Shown here piece by piece: positions 1-10,025 of a stretch of 17,937 nucleotides of DNA. The notes under the pieces were generated by a model. It did not search any database and had not been told where the DNA came from. It saw nothing but the letters and a program-made list of their open reading frames with translations. Source of the DNA: Spongospora subterranea (taxonomy: Eukaryota; Endomyxa; Phytomyxea; Plasmodiophorida; Plasmodiophoridae); the NCBI GenBank assembly GCA_900404475.1, contig OUQQ01000422.1:1-17937 (forward strand), given 5' to 3'. Every line of letters begins with the position of its first letter. The first letter of the stretch is position 1. Position numbers and translations under genes: made by a program.

Positions 1-9
1 TGTAGTTTT

Positions 10-17
10 TGACGTCA
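10..17. promoter_or_regulatory. CRE-like palindrome TGACGTCA
   Basis: The eight bases TGACGTCA form a perfect CRE/ATF-type bZIP site about 360 bp upstream of the ATG at 379. An 8-mer can occur by chance, and whether it serves the downstream gene or one to the left of the window cannot be told. Confidence 0.25.
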
Positions 18-378
18 AATATTCTGGGAACAATTCCAGACATTTGTTTTGAACCACAACCACAGCCCATCCTGATTGCTTGCGAATACGTTCAGCAATT
101 TGTTTGGAAATCACGAACCGGTGAAACAATGCGTCTCGGCGCCAATCGGAGGCGAGAGATTCGGTGGCGAACGAGATATATATATCGACGAACCGTACGA
201 AGGTGGGTCTGTTGGGTCGATCGAACGAGATTGGAGTGTTGTACCGAATGGCCCAGACCACGGTTTTGGCCATATAGTCCCCGCCTGTGCAACACGCTGG
301 GACCGACGATCCAGAAGGATCTCTTCTGGAACCGCCGCCCCAGGCTCTAAACTTGACTTCCCCACCCCGTTCACTCCA

Positions 379-718
379 ATGGATTCGCAGATTATCGACC
401 TCGTTCTTCCCCGACTCGTTAAATATATTGGAAGCGCCGATGAGCAGATCCCGATTGGTGTTCTCCTATCGCTCCTCGTTATGGTTTTAAGCTTCCGCCC
501 AACCTATCGCCTGTTTCGGAGACGTTTGGCCGCCGCCTTATCGTTTATACTCCAGGTTGGTCCTTGATTTTTTATTATGAACACAAACAGCGCTAAACTC
601 GAATCAGATCGTCGCCTTTACGCTCATCATACTGATTGCGATAGTACTCGTTCAAGATCCGATCATCCGATCAAGGCTAAGGTTTCATATCGATAACGCG
701 ATTAGGTTAATAAAATAA
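379..718 (+). CDS. Small two-helix membrane protein, two exons
   Basis: Exons are 379-555 and 608-718. The 52-bp intron 556-607 starts GTTGGT, carries a GCTAAAC branch-like motif and ends CAG. Splicing gives 95 residues. Two hydrophobic stretches are visible, about residues 24-39 (IPIGVLLSLLVMVLSF) and 52-75. Between them lies a basic loop (RPTYRLFRRR), and the tail is basic (RSRLRF...RLIK), which suggests a small integral membrane protein with cytosolic positive patches. I do not recognise the family. The ATG at 379 is the first in frame after a TGA at 73-75. The frame is open back to 76 without an ATG, so a further upstream exon is possible. It converges on the ABC transporter gene, whose stop codon is at 1057. 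Confidence 0.7.
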
Positions 719-1056
719 AGGCAAATCCGTTGCGGGTTAATCTGTTCGTCAAGTAAGGGGACTCAAAGTGCCTTTTGCAACGAATTCCAGCGCTAAGCGA
801 CCGAGTCTCTACAGATAGTGACGCCGACGAATGACGTGCGAGCACAATAGATTCGAATATAGCGCCCAATTAAGGCAGAGGAACTTCACATTGACAAAAA
901 TCGACCCACATGTGAGCAATGATAAAGCAGGAAATTGCCCAGGAAGAGCAGTCCCACTGATGCACTTGAAAACAACACACAAAACTACGAAAAAGGGCAA
1001 CAGACGATTAATCAAAAAACGTGGTTTAGTACATGGAGATTATGATCTCGAATTTA
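719..1056. other. Convergent intergenic region, no gene supported
   Basis: This 338-bp interval lies between the stop of the small membrane protein (+) and the stop of the ABC transporter (-). An AATAAA-like string sits at 712-717, overlapping the upstream stop codon. ORFs are present on both strands, but the plus one (831-1205) runs antisense through the last ABC exon and neither shows a recognisable domain. I read it as two 3' untranslated regions facing each other. Confidence 0.5.
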
Positions 1057-4000
1057 TCAGAGATGAGGATCGACAGGCCTCGCTAACGCATCCAGAAAAG
1101 CTGTATCGTCGTTATTGTCGAATAATTCCTGAGAATGTATCGATGAGCCAAAACTTGGAACGCGACTGGAAGACCCTACCTCGGATTGTTGTCGTGCAAA
1201 TTTAGATTGCGCCATCTGGGTCAGCTTCCTAGCCGAATCTGGCCCAGTTTGTGCAACGAGACCGTAGAAGGCGCTGTTCTCGTCATTCAGCAATGTGCTT
1301 GGTCGATCGAACTCAGCGACACGTCCTTGGTCCATGAATAGAATTTTGTCCGATTCTGTGATAGATCATGACTAAAGGGAACTTGAGTTTGCGCAATTGC
1401 CATGCCCCTACCGATAATCGTGTTCAATCGATGGGCAATTGTCAAAACTGTACAATCGGCGAAGTTCTCCTCGAACGCCTTCTGAACGATGGCGTCTGTG
1501 CTGGCATCGATAGCGGCAGTAGCCTCATCCAAAACAACGACCTAAAATCACGATAGTCGGTTGTGAATCTACTAACGAAATAAGCGCAACGTCACAATAC
1601 CTTCGATTTGGTCAAAATTGCTCGGGCGATGCAGAAGAGCTGCCTTTGTCCAAGACTGAAATTGGAACCGTTTTCGACACAAACAGCATCAAGACCAGCA
1701 CCTGACTCGGATGACCCCATCAACCGTATATGGTCAGTTAGCTCGACAGCAGATAGCGCATGCCACATATCGTCGTCGCTGAATTCACCATATGGATCCA
1801 GATTGGAGCGAATTGTCCCGGCAAACACGACCGGCTCCTGAACATGACGTGAGATTTCGATACGACACTAGCTCGAGCTCGAAACCAATCACCTGAGGAA
1901 TGATGGCGATCCTCTTACGAAGGTCGCGCAAACTAATCCTTGCAACATCAACACCATCGATCAATATCCGTCCGCCGCACGGTTCAACAATGCGAAGCAG
2001 CGCGATCAACAACGTCGATTTTCCAGACCCAGTTCGCCCAACAATTCCTATTTTCTCACGCGGCTTTACAACAAAGTTCACCTTTGTGAATGTCAACATA
2101 CATGTCTAAAACAGATACTATCGTGATGATATCGAACCTGTTTGAGAACGGCGACTCCGTATCTCGTATATCGTAGGACAACGTCTTTGAATGTTACGAA
2201 TCCTGATTGCGGCCAATCGCTGTCAAGCTGTTCGGTGTCCATTGCTGGTTGAGCCTCAGCTGGAATTGACCCATCTCCAAATGAACGGAGCGAGGCTACT
2301 GAAGTAACGGAGAGTTTCGCCTGAAAGTCTCTTGAGCGTCGATGATTGAACAAAACCGATAAGATCTGACCTCTTCGACCATCCGCAGAGTCCATTGAAC
2401 AAACACGACCAGTTGCAGAGCGCTACTTAGCGCCAACCCAATCATGGCCGCATTGGATGCAGCGGGATAGAAAACGAACATGACGGCGCAGCAGTATACC
2501 GCAAACCCACATATGACATCGATATAAAGAGCAACGAAAAACCTAATAGACTGTTGGACGGTCTGCCATATGGTCACCTGATATTCAAATGTTCAGAACC
2601 ATTCGACGATCAATACAATGATTCGGGTGAACCTCATCTAAATGGGAAAGTAACTCGTCAAAGAACCTTTCCTGAGCCGTGAATGCCCGAATACTGAATA
2701 ACCCTACGATTCCGTTAACGTGTGCAAAGCCATTGAATGAACCGGTTGTGTACCTTCAAGGCTCGCAGCAATGTGTGAAAAAAGTTTCGGTTTAGCAACG
2801 CTGTCGCGTTCTTGGCTATATGCAAGAATACCCGCCCACCTCGGAAACATTGTGAGAAGGATACAGGCTCCAACAGAAGAAAAAAGCAGAAGCGCCACTA
2901 TTATCGGACTGGGAGACTGCCAGATAATGATAGCAAATGCACCAACAGCTAAAGGCATATACGTCAACTGTAAAAAACACATTTCAACAATTTGTTTCCA
3001 TCTCCATGAACCGCAACAAACCAGTTGCAAAGCGGCATCGGGTAAACGGTCGTCAGCATCAGATTGATGTTTGGAAGAATTTTGTAGAATCGTGCCTAAA
3101 GGGGTCCTGTCGTAAAACTCCATTGGAGCCTTGAACAAGGCCGACGCCATATCATCGTGCAGTTGGTTGGCTCGACGTTCCGTAGTCCTAGCGAGAAGAT
3201 GCCCTCGCATGAGAACACCGATAACGAACAAACATCCCAGGAAACAAAACACTAGACAGACAGTAGATGCGCTTAACACGATGCTAAGATGCTACAAACC
3301 GAAAAACTGACCAGCGGCGTCCCAATTTCGCCCTAATGAGAACGCCCGATTGAGGGCTTCGCCAGCGCCACCTTGCCAGACCTTGATCCAAATATCACCT
3401 GCAATACGAACACCGTGGACCAAGAAGAAAAGGATAATGATGGACCAAGCAGATAACGTCGCACCACCTAAATTACACGAGTCAAATCCACAAACGTAAC
3501 TTTATTGAAAAGCTTCATGATTACCTAGGCCAATATACTCAGCAAAAGCGTTCCTGGGTTTGCTTCCAGGAGTGACGTTGTCTTGGCTAGCAGACACCTT
3601 TGGCGTACGGGTTAGATGGGCAATCTCGTTGATTTGTAGTGTCCTTGAGAAAGCATTGCTTCCTAGAGTATGCGCATAATACGGGGCACATTGAGATCTG
3701 TGGTCGAGCTCCGCCTTCCTCGCCAAAACTGCAGCGTTAATCTGTCGCGGAATGGATAAGCTATCTGGAAACCTTTTGCACTAGCCGGAATGCGCCGCCC
3801 TTACCGTATGCGATGAATTTAATAATGACACCTCCTTCAACGTTCGTTGATTCTCTTCGAGCATAGATTCATGTTGAAACGAAGGTTGTGGAGTCATCTC
3901 AATTTCAGTCGTTGACGAAATGGTGACGCGTTCCAGTGCACCATTGCCTGCAAGGATGGTGCGATCATCGCCGTCCCCAGGTGGAAGTTCTATGTGGTCA

Positions 4001-6530
4001 GCTTCAAGATCCCCTTCATTCTCCAAACCCTCAAGATCGATATCCGTGTGCGACGTCATCAACGATCGAAGGTGGCCTCCTATATCAAATACGTTAAAAG
4101 CCTACAAAAAAATCGAGAACCCGATTTGCTAAAAACCTGTCTTTTGAGCTAAGGCAGTGAAGGATCCCGCCTCTTTGATTCCATCACCTCCCATAATGAC
4201 GACATAATCGCATGAAGGAAGATATTGCAACTGATGAGTTACGATGACAACAGCGCGATCCGACATGTATCCCTTGATGCATTGCTCGAATACATTGCGA
4301 CCAACGTGTTGATCAAGGGCGCTTAGTGGGTCATCAAGAAGGACCTGATCATGAGACTTTACTTGAAGTTGCTGAATAGTTCATCGTATTCTACTGTACC
4401 ATGTTACTCTCATTATACACAGCTCGCGCTAATGAAACCCTTTGCTTTTGACCTCCACTGAGATTTGCACCGCGTTCCTGGTTCCATATAAATTCAGATA
4501 ACAATTAGCCCCGAGCACCCCGAAGACATACCGCGATCTGCATCATATCACCCCCCGAAAACTTCGCGAAATCTGCGATAAGCTGGCAGACTTCAGTAAC
4601 TTTCTTGTACCGGACTGCATCGTATTCAGAACCTATAACGCGAATTAACATAGAACAAGAGATTCGGAAACGCATGCGAACCAAAGACGATGTTGTCGCG
4701 GACTGTTTGATTGAGAAGCCATGCTTCCTGAGGACAGTATGATATTCGCTTGGAACATGCGATCTCGCCCGATACTATGTTCATTTGACCCAATATGGCT
4801 GCAAGTATACTCGATTTCCCAGTTCCAACATCGCCGACAATTGCCATGACCTGCTCACATCAACTTCAGGCACTGCGTACTCGGTGGCAAAAATGACCGG
4901 TTTTCCAAACCTGGCCTTTTTCAAGCGTTAAATTGATACTGTTGAGATTAACAGCGTCATTGCTGCCCCAAGAGAGTGCAGCATTTTTTATATTCAGGGT
5001 GCAGTTGGCCTCATCATCAAAAAACTGCCGTTGATCTTCAATCTCAGGCAGGCGTAAGAAGTTGTTCAACGATCTCATTGCGCTTTGGGAGCTGGCCAAA
5101 GACTGAGGTAATGAGAACGTTACAAAAGAACCGGGTTCTGTTATCGAAATGTACCTTGACAGCGATGGGCATCATAAACAACGGATATCGTAGAGTGTTG
5201 AATAGCGAAACCAGGGTAAAGGCAACAACGGGATCCAACCTAACACCGGCCAACTGCATTGTTAACAAGCAGGTAAGCGTCGCAATGACAGGTGCCCCCA
5301 TGACCAGGCCAAAGTTTATCGCGCGCAGCCATATCTGACGTGCTGCTGCATCGGCCTCTTTTTGGCGAACGTCGCCCAGTTTGTCGATGAAGTGCTTTTC
5401 CCAGGTGTAAAATTTGATTAGTTTCACAGCAGTCAATATCTCGGTCATCAAATGAAGGCGATCTCCACTACTTTTGATCCAAGTTGACGACGCTTTTGAC
5501 TGGCGAGTATTTGTTAGAATTCGCAAACAATGGCAAACGTTGACATACGATCAAATATCCGATATATAACTGTAAAGGAACAGTCAACACCACCACCAAA
5601 ACAGACATGGCGGAATTCCATCCGGCAAGGAAAAACGCCAATGCAAGAACGGCGACAACTTCAACACATCCCGACCATAAGAAATGGAAGTGGGACACAC
5701 AATCTGTACAAAACGTATTACTGACGTGTTTTGCCGTAAGATTCTGATATTCTGTAATATACCAGATATGGCTTCGACATCGGTAGAAACCATGTTAACA
5801 ATAGATCCGACTTGAACATGCGATGATCCCAAGACCAGCGATTTCTTGAAAACAACAGAAGTTAAGCTGTTACGAACTTGACATCTGACCGTATACGAGC
5901 CAGCGTATAATCGCTGAATAGCAATAGCGGCAAAGGCGGCAAGGCCTAATAAAAGGAACGCCAACAGATGGGAAGGTCCTTCCATCATAGCTTTGAGCAG
6001 ATAAAACGCTGCTGTCCATGTACAGCCGGCCCAAATAAGTTTCCAAAATCCTGTTGTCGAAATTAACGCGGACAGTTAAATGATTGATTGTCATTGACCT
6101 AGGACAGCATACGGCAGTCCAAAAGCACGAAGTAGCGCTTTTTGAAGGCTAACCGATCCGTTTTCCATAGCATCAAACAGCTGATCAAAATTGATCGCTG
6201 CAGTTTGATAAGAATTTAGCTTGAACACTAGAGATTCTGGCGAAGTCATCAAGGACTTCACGATCAGCTTCAGAACCCATAGCATCGTCCAGCGCGAAAC
6301 GAAATTGGAGGCATCTAGAACGAATTTCTGCGCGCCCTTCAGTTTCACATTGGCGGGTTTGGTGGATGAGATCATGTCGCGCGTCGACCAGCGTTAGATG
6401 TCGACGATGCGCTAGATTGGATGTAATGACCCCCTTCCACGATTTAATTACCAACCGGATGGTTCTTTACAGGGCGTGAATCATCGTCCGCAGTTCCTGT
6501 ACGCCCGTCTTGGGCTATTTCGGGAAGATC
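1057..6530 (-). CDS. ABCC/MRP-type ABC transporter, 22 exons, 5' end unresolved
   Basis: This is an ATP-driven exporter of the multidrug-resistance-associated (ABCC) subfamily; members export organic anions and glutathione conjugates across plasma or vacuolar membranes. Exons in transcript order: 6530-6452, 6314-6099, 6050-5763, 5703-5549, 5499-5155, 5102-4911, 4850-4682, 4632-4532, 4477-4400, 4344-4137, 4079-3805, 3741-3525, 3467-3300, 3251-3022, 2967-2754, 2703-2633, 2577-2371, 2320-2138, 2081-1893, 1837-1601, 1541-1412, 1355-1057 (about 1,416 residues). NBD1 has Walker [10 protein letters not shown], signature LSGGQKQR, Walker [12 protein letters not shown] (the usual ABCC Asp) and H-loop VTHQ. 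An acidic linker follows, then TMD2. NBD2 has [29 protein letters not shown] and IAHRLNTI. There is no TMD0. Exon 1/2 joining (137-bp intron), the start codon and the exon 13 donor (3300 or 3312) are uncertain; the rest keeps frame and family motifs. Confidence 0.93.
2968..3021 (-). other. Stop-free in-frame 54-bp intron in the ABC transporter
   Basis: Read on the minus strand it starts GTTTGTTGCGG and ends TTTTTTACAG. Its length is a multiple of three and it has no stop, so a simple ORF scan reads through it. Removing it brings LPDAALQL directly next to [11 protein letters not shown], the spacing expected after the conserved LPD motif of ABCC TMD2. The 18 inserted residues (Cys/Trp-rich) have no place in the family. 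Confidence 0.8.
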
Positions 6531-6654
6531 CTAATGTACAGTAACGTGAGCTTGCCCACATAGGATCCTTCAACAGTGCTCTCTGGTCATGGATATCAGG
6601 TACAGCTACTTTGACCCTGAACCGAGATTGGGATTCAACCAGCAGGTCCGTTTC

Positions 6655-6667
6655 TTTTTTTTTTTTT
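6655..6667. repeat. T13 homopolymer (A13 on the minus strand)
   Basis: Thirteen consecutive T on the plus strand. On the minus strand it directly follows an ATG (6670-6668), giving ATG plus 13 A just upstream of the first recognisable ABC transporter exon. Such runs are prone to length error and polymorphism, and may be why the 5' end of that gene cannot be closed. Confidence 0.9.
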
Positions 6668-6684
6668 CATTCCAGGCGCACAAT

Positions 6685-7206
6685 TCAGGTGGTCGACGCT
6701 GACGATGTTTCGCACTGCCTGTCTACGAGTTGGCGAATTGAAAATGGTTTAGGAGCATAGTTTATTTCAGCGCTCACATGTTTCGATGATACCGCCTTAA
6801 ATAAAGGTATTTTCCCAATTTTGTCAACTCCTTTGAACTTCGGCAAAAACGACCCAGAGAAACCTTGGTAAATCAAGTCAATCAAGTTGGAATGCGTTGA
6901 TACGCTTTGGGGATTGTAGCGACAATTCGAGAGACTGTCTGGAAATCCCCCTCAAGTTGAACATATGTGATGAGGGCAAATTACGAGCATCAACGTCTCA
7001 GAATGCTGAGACTGGTACAGTTCGATGATGGCAATCAGAGTATTGGAAGATGAACAGCCGCAATTGTGAGTCGTAGATATTTCGCTGTGTTCGTTGCTCA
7101 TCATATACCGTGAGGCAGCCAGACTGGCACGCGACATATGAATACACTTAACTGTACCATCTCGAGACAGGCGCTCCAGTGCAATTATTGCCGATCTCGT
7201 GTCCAA
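6685..7206 (-). CDS. Unassigned minus-strand ORF pair, probably one spliced gene
   Basis: Two open segments have ordinary codon use: 7206-6952 (motifs RSAIIALERLSRDGTVK and NCGCSSSNTLIAIIELYQ) and about 6940-6685, which ends KPFSIRQLVDRQ...SASTT then stop. A TGA and a frame change separate them, so a short intron or a frameshift must lie around 6900-6980; candidate sites include a GTAATT donor near 6980 and TTCCAG or CAAAG acceptors. No ATG opens the first segment. An ATG at 7270 is followed by a stop after 16 codons and would need another intron. It would also sit only 6 bp from the ZIP start on the other strand. I do not recognise a domain, and the model is provisional. Confidence 0.35.
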
Positions 7207-7276
7207 ACGTGTTGACGAATCAGTCGAATCCCGGGTTTAACCAGTCTGCGTAACAAACGGACTTTGCCATCCTTTG

Positions 7277-8584
7277 ATGCATGTCCTGATTATCAAATGC
7301 ATTGCCTTACTGGTATATCATTTCGCCATCGTTATCGACACCGCGTAATGGTGCTCCTAGGGCATCGGAGGCGTCACATTTGGCGGGGCCTATTTTCCGT
7401 ACTGGCTGAAAAAGCAGGCGTTCTCAGAAAATAGCACTAATTCTGTCCTTACCATTAGCAACAACCTTGCTGGAGGAGTGTTCGTTTCGGCAGCTTTAAT
7501 GCGTTGGGCAAATCCTTTATGGCACGATTCAAGCTGACCGTTTCTCGTATATACATAGATTTGATTCCAGATGCGGTTGAGAACGCAAGTCTTTCTATGG
7601 TATTTACTTTTCTTGTTCCATGGTCGTTTTATAACAGTTTTTAAGGTGCTTTTACTGGTTACCTTTGGAATTCTTTTCGCCGATCTTATGGAATCTATCA
7701 CTGTATCAAAAGCTGCTTTTTATAAGGATCCTCAGAATCTAGTATACGTTCCCCAACAGGTATATCAACAACAGAAACAATATTCTTGCTGTTTTGACGC
7801 TATGATAGTCCTATTTTGAAGGGTCGGGTTCCGTATATCGTCTATCAGAAGCTCTTCTTGCCGACTCTCATGCGGCACATCATTTTGCAGAACCCCAACC
7901 AACAGCTGCGCGAGTGTCTTCTATTTATTCGATGGAAGGTTCCCATTGCCCCAGCGATTTTACCGGCACATTGCCGGTACTTCAAGACTCTGAGAGTCTC
8001 CATGGCCACACTGTACATCATCATCATATCACCGTTGGCGGGTCTGGCGCTTTATCATGGTTGATCTTCGCCATGCTAGGACTTCATGCGTTGATAACGG
8101 GCGCTGCGTTAGGAATAACTAGTCACAGCCGAGACAGCATAATTCTCGGAATTGTCATTTTTGCCCACAAAGGTTTGCCATCAAAACCGCTTTTAACAAA
8201 GTCCTTAACTTCCGCAGGCGTGGAAAGTTTCGCAGTAGCTTTCAATTTCGCGGAGGGCACGGCTTCCAAGACATCAACGGTCGCGCTGATCGGATATGGG
8301 CTAATGACACCATTGGGAACTTTTCTCGCCGTTGTAGCTTCGGCATTCATTGAAAGTTCTGTCGCTTTATCTGTTCAAAGCGTATTAGAATCGTTTGCTG
8401 CTGGAAGCTTTTTATTTGTGGGAATGATGCATCTTCAAGATAAAACTTGCAGCAGTAAGATTACAAGTTTGAGATTTCCACATAAATATTGACATTCTGT
8501 ATAGATCTCGGCTGGACTTTATCAAAAGCCCTACCGGAGGTGTTCGGCGCCGGCTTGATGATCCTAGTCAGCTTCTGGATTTGA
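7277..8584 (+). CDS. ZIP-family zinc/iron permease, seven exons
   Basis: This is a ZIP (SLC39-type) importer moving Zn2+ or related divalent metals into the cytosol. Exons are 7277-7312, 7361-7502, 7559-7599, 7646-7759, 7809-8172, 8218-8454 and 8505-8584, giving 337 residues; introns are 45-56 bp. Eight membrane segments can be placed: TM1 residues 4-28, TM2 with ALMHLIPDAVE (57-67, the family HxxPE-like motif), TM3 with FGILFADLMES, a His-bearing loop (HAAHH and HGHTVHHHH), TM4 with LHALITGAALG, TM5 with FAHKGVESFAV, TM6 with LMTPLGTFLA, TM7 with LESFAAGSFLFV and TM8 with LPEVFGAGLMIL at the C-terminus. TM5 has H-K-x-x-E where many ZIPs have HExxH. The fifth intron is stop-free and in frame. 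It is tail to tail with SNAPC3, 110 bp apart. Which metal it carries cannot be read from sequence. Confidence 0.92.
8173..8217 (+). other. Stop-free in-frame 45-bp intron in the ZIP gene
   Basis: It begins GTTTGCC, contains CTTTTAAC and TCCTTAACT just before TTCCGCAG, and is exactly 15 codons without a stop. Splicing fuses FAHKG to VESFAVAF, restoring the compact TM5 metal-binding segment expected for a ZIP protein. Read through, it would insert 15 residues (Pro/Ser/Lys-rich) inside a membrane helix. Confidence 0.85.
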
Positions 8585-8694
8585 AATAATTGTTTTGTTT
8601 GATCTATTTGTTATCCTGAGAAGTAAGGAAATACTTTAAATTCACCATAGATAAGATCCCCGCTTTCAGTCTAAATTATACATGATCGGTTCAG

Positions 8695-9786
8695 TCAATA
8701 AACAGATACATCGGTTATCCATATTACATAGTGCATCGCGTGATAGCATTCTGAACAGTAGAAAAAGGGATTGGAAGGAGCCAACTTGTCGTCATAGGTG
8801 ACAAAGGAAGCCACTTCCTTACTGCAAACGCCGCATCGCCTTCTCTTGTCTTTAACTAAAGCTGTTTGAATCGGATACGCGTGCCGATTCAGAACGTCGT
8901 CCGATGCCAGAACAACCACATCCGTGAACATAATGGCGTGTCTACAAGATCCCAAATGCACATAGTGATAAACACTTCCAGGTCGAAAACCGACATCTTG
9001 AAGGCGCGTCAATTGCATAGGCGGACCTTGCCTGAACTTGGCGATATTTCTGCTTTTACATCTGCTGGCCCTACGAGCCCAATCAATGATAGATGTGGAC
9101 AAGGCTTTGGCACCAGCAGTAATGGTGTCATCGTAGAAACAGTCTTCAATCAGGAAATATGAGCTGGGCGCCAAATCCTGTAAGGATTTCGCATCGGACT
9201 TCATCTGGCAGTGCAGGACTCTTGCCGCATCATATAAGGTGTTCGCGCCATGAAGACGTAGTTCCTGAACAGGAACAGCTTTATCGCGATGATGAAATAT
9301 GGTAATTGTAACCAGAATTTCTTGACCAGGAGTCATCTGGAGAATACCGTGTTTCTCTGATTGAAGATCAACATGGTGTCGTATCTGCTTTGAGGTGATC
9401 CAGTTTTTCGTCATGATTCGTGATGCTGCTTCCATGGGTTTGTGCTGAATATTGGACTTGAGCTTTTTCCGCTTTTTCTGGAGGTTTAACCGCTCCTGCT
9501 CGAGTTCATCTGCTTTAGGCATCGGCTCATTTGGGCCTGGGGCGGCAAGCCGTCTCTGAATTTCTGCTTCGATCACTTCTGCAACAGGCTTGCTGATAAG
9601 ATCATCAGTTTTCAAATCGATATGGACTACGGGCGAAAGTTTTTCAACATGGGCCTGGAAGTCTGCGAAGTGAGATGAAAAATCTCTGGGCAGAATGCAG
9701 TTCAGACTGGTATGCAGCTTCCGGCTCTTGTCTACAACACCATTACGGCCGTGTGATGCCTGTTTTCTAATAGAGGACGTCTCCAT
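8695..9786 (-). CDS. SNAPC3: SNAPC3 / SNAP50, snRNA-activating complex subunit 3
   Basis: This subunit of the SNAPc complex recognises the proximal sequence element of snRNA promoters (U1, U2, U4, U5, U6 and 7SK type) in the nucleus. The 363-residue ORF has the SNAP50 zinc C-terminus in order: SSYFLIEDCFYDD, then QDVGFRPGSVYHYVHLGSC with RHAIMFTD, then C318-x2-C321, YDDKLAPSNPFFYC and SEC (C344 and C347) with MHY. This follows the family layout of YxYxHxGxC-H followed by CxVC...DDxLAP..P.fFCxxC...lHY. The N-terminal third has a charged helix (EQERLNLQKKRKKLK, about residues 94-108). The start is the first ATG of the frame; the length is slightly under the human protein (about 410). It is a single exon, unlike its intron-riddled neighbours, and lies downstream of the RING gene on the same strand. 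Confidence 0.93.
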   Translation of the reverse strand: METSSIRKQASHGRNGVVDKSRKLHTSLNCILPRDFSSHFADFQAHVEKLSPVVHIDLKTDDLISKPVAEVIEAEIQRRLAAPGPNEPMPKADELEQERLNLQKKRKKLKSNIQHKPMEAASRIMTKNWITSKQIRHHVDLQSEKHGILQMTPGQEILVTITIFHHRDKAVPVQELRLHGANTLYDAARVLHCQMKSDAKSLQDLAPSSYFLIEDCFYDDTITAGAKALSTSIIDWARRASRCKSRNIAKFRQGPPMQLTRLQDVGFRPGSVYHYVHLGSCRHAIMFTDVVVLASDDVLNRHAYPIQTALVKDKRRRCGVCSKEVASFVTYDDKLAPSNPFFYCSECYHAMHYVIWITDVSVY

Positions 9787-10025
9787 GCTCGTTCATATAA
9801 TATCTGGCCCCTCTTGTTTCCGAAAATGACCAGGTAGACCATAACCCCGCAACCACAGCACTCAACCATTGGCTGCGCTGCACTCCGGAATGTTTCCCTT
9901 ATATACAGTGCGACTTCAGAAATCACAATCAATAGTGAATACTACAGTTTCATTTTAATATCTAATCTTCGATCAATGGAGTGCTGACAAACACAGGGGT
10001 GATATGAATTCAGTCGGTTGTTTAG

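Noticed and set aside
111..374. Minus-strand 87-codon ORF starting MNGVGKSSLEP
   Set aside because: GVGKSS resembles a P-loop but the surrounding sequence does not, and the overlapping plus-strand frame is equally open.
809..1015. Hydrophobic minus-strand ORF downstream of the ABC stop
   Set aside because: No ATG start, lies in the presumed 3' untranslated region, and has low-complexity hydrophobic composition only.
831..1205. 124-codon plus-strand ORF with a real ATG
   Set aside because: Its second half is exactly antisense to the last ABC transporter exon and it has no recognisable domain; most likely chance.
7571..7819. Hydrophobic 82-codon plus-strand ORF starting MRLRTQVFLWYLLF, resembling a BAP31-type ER protein
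   Set aside because: Its first part is the wrong frame of the ZIP TM2 exon (LIPDAVE in the true frame) read into an intron; only 7646-7759 is real coding sequence, as ZIP exon 4.
8173..8217. TCCTTAACT near the 3' end suggested a U12-type intron
   Set aside because: The donor is GTTTGCC, not the strict RTATCCTT, so it is better read as an ordinary short intron with a good branch site.
9732..9932. Minus-strand 66-codon ORF upstream of SNAPC3
   Set aside because: Different frame from SNAPC3, no recognised domain and no SNAPC3 N-terminal motif; likely part of the leader.
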